From contig JABZIF010000055.1 in the NCBI GenBank assembly GCA_015258485.1, forward strand, positions 1-6,769: 6,769 nt of DNA, read 5' to 3'. This document shows, one piece after another, positions 6,361 through 6,769 of the stretch. The position numbers were made by a program, and so were the translations under genes. This DNA comes from Atopobiaceae bacterium. Lineage in GTDB: Bacteria; Actinomycetota; Coriobacteriia; Coriobacteriales; Atopobiaceae. Numbering within the stretch: position 1 is the first letter of the stretch; each line of letters starts with the position of its first letter. Under the pieces are notes generated by a model. It saw only the letters and a program-made list of their open reading frames with translations. It was not told the DNA's origin and did not search any database.

Positions 6361-6397
6361 ACTGTGCTAGGTAACTGTGTTAGGTAACTTTGCCTAA
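6361..6397. repeat. 13-nt tandem repeat with an adjoining TTAGG/CCTAA dyad
   Basis: Two direct copies of ACTGTGYTAGGTA (6361-6373 and 6374-6386) differ at one base. They are followed by a degenerate third unit beginning ACTTTGCC. The second copy contributes TTAGG (6380-6384), which pairs with CCTAA (6393-6397) to make an 18-nt dyad with an 8-nt centre. The arrangement suggests a protein-binding array. Its function is unknown. Confidence 0.6.
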
Positions 6398-6436
6398 AAA
6401 GTACAAAGAATCTGTAGAATGGTCACAGATTCTTTG
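6396..6436 (-). terminator. Terminator-like hairpin with U-run upstream of pfp
   Basis: Read on the minus strand, the inverted copies above make a 12-bp stem with a 9-nt loop (6416-6424). Three bases later comes UUUUU (6400-6396). This could end leftover enolase transcription, act as an attenuator in a long pfp leader, or be only a DNA operator dyad. The stem is AT-rich and the U-run is short. Confidence 0.4.
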
Positions 6437-6467
6437 ATGAAATCAGGCAAAATCCACAGATTCTTTG
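6404..6467. repeat. Three copies of a 12-nt motif (ACAGATTCTTTG), one inverted
   Basis: The motif occurs inverted at 6404-6415 and direct at 6425-6436 and 6456-6467, all three perfect. The two direct copies share a thirteenth base (leading C). Centre-to-centre distances are 21 and 31 nt, close to two and three DNA turns. Copies one and two form a perfect 12-bp inverted repeat with a 9-nt loop. No known binding site was recognised. Confidence 0.75.
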
Positions 6468-6570
6468 CATATTTTAGGCTTGCTTTGGAATTCATGTACG
6501 TGAGGCCTGCGATATGCAAGTGCATGCGATGTGAAAGCGTTACGCATGCGTCTACATATTTTTCAAACTT

Positions 6571-6604
6571 AAAAGCCGCACCTCAATTTAATGAGATGCG
6601 GCTT
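6571..6604 (-). terminator. Intrinsic terminator of enolase
   Basis: A stem of AAGCCGCA/TGCGGCTT plus CTCA/TGAG, with one internal mismatch and a 6-nt loop, lies 77 nt beyond the enolase stop. On the minus strand it ends in GGCTTTTAAGTTT, a fair U-tract. On the plus strand no T-run follows, so it serves the minus-strand gene. Confidence 0.75.
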
Positions 6605-6681
6605 CATAGTTTCTAGCAGCTTAAACGGCATTGCAACTCGGTCGGATCAGATGCGCACCGTCTAGCGCACAACCTGCGAGT

Positions 6682-6769
6682 TTAGCGAAGGTTGTAGAAA
6701 GCGTCCATGCCAAGATACTCAGCACCGTCAGCGAGGTCGTCCTCGATGCGGAGAAGCTGGTTGTACTTA
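6682..6769 (-). CDS. eno: Enolase, C-terminal fragment (runs off the right edge)
   Basis: Only the last 28 codons and the TAA stop are present. The peptide begins KYNQLLRIEDDLADGAEYLG and ends MDAFYNLR. This matches the enolase C-terminus (KYNQLLRIEEEL followed by a short tail with AFYNL). Enolase converts 2-phosphoglycerate to phosphoenolpyruvate in glycolysis. The active-site residues lie outside the window. The gene has its own terminator and precedes pfp in the same orientation. Confidence 0.88.
   Translation of the reverse strand, partial: KYNQLLRIEDDLADGAEYLGMDAFYNLR

Larger units (their letters stand above)
6192..6681. other. 490-nt gene-free region between enolase and pfp
   Basis: No convincing coding frame was found. 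A 65-codon plus-strand frame at 6419-6616 has no ribosome binding site and runs through the enolase terminator. From right to left the region holds the enolase 3' trailer and terminator, then a patch of short GCATGC-centred palindromes (6514-6551). Next are three copies of a 12-nt motif (6404-6467), a 13-nt tandem repeat (6361-6386) and a stretch resembling part of 5S rRNA (6305-6349). Candidate pfp promoter elements lie near 6231-6260. This amount of structure is high for a simple promoter gap. Confidence 0.7.

Noticed and set aside
6419..6616. 65-codon plus-strand frame in the enolase-pfp gap
   Set aside because: It has no ribosome binding site, starts in the loop of an inverted repeat and reads through the enolase terminator.
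6640..6680. GTGCGC direct repeats and small TGCGC/GCGCA hairpin after the enolase stop
   Set aside because: The stem is short with no U-run on either strand. The clearer terminator lies further on at 6571-6604.

Overview
The window is ordinary-looking bacterial chromosome, moderately AT-rich, with compactly packed genes and strong purine-rich ribosome binding sites. Three traits together suggest a Gram-positive fermenter: an FMN riboswitch on an ECF vitamin transporter, a fused double EcfA ATPase, and a pyrophosphate-type phosphofructokinase of the GGNDS class. A coriobacterium (Atopobium/Fannyhessea-like) or a clostridial relative would fit. This placement is an impression from protein style, not a measured assignment.

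Layout. Positions 1-132 (minus) hold the N-terminus of a single-chain PurL (purine synthesis). Positions 268-3719 (minus) hold a complete riboflavin-uptake operon: extended -10 promoter, FMN riboswitch, S component (RibU-like), a 638-aa EcfA carrying both ATPase domains, and EcfT. The genes are 4 nt apart or overlapping. Positions 3927-4853 (plus) encode MurB (peptidoglycan precursor synthesis), divergent from the riboswitch promoter. Positions 4896-6191 (minus) encode a PPi-type phosphofructokinase, convergent with murB across only 42 nt. Positions 6192-6681 are a 490-nt gene-free stretch with an unusual cluster of short repeats and dyads, plus the enolase terminator. Positions 6682-6769 (minus) are the C-terminal end of enolase.

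How the genes work together. FMN made from imported riboflavin should bind the leader RNA and shut down synthesis of the importer. The Shine-Dalgarno sequence directly abuts the aptamer closing helix and no terminator is seen, so control is probably at translation initiation. Because the ATPase and EcfT genes share this leader, the energising module is tied to FMN status as well. Pfp and enolase are both glycolytic and lie in the same orientation, but a terminator and the repeat-rich gap separate them.

No mobile element, CRISPR array, tRNA gene or clearly new system was recognised. The least explained part is 6300-6560: a 12-nt motif in three copies 21 and 31 nt apart, a 13-nt tandem repeat with a metal-regulator-like dyad, and a short stretch resembling part of 5S rRNA.
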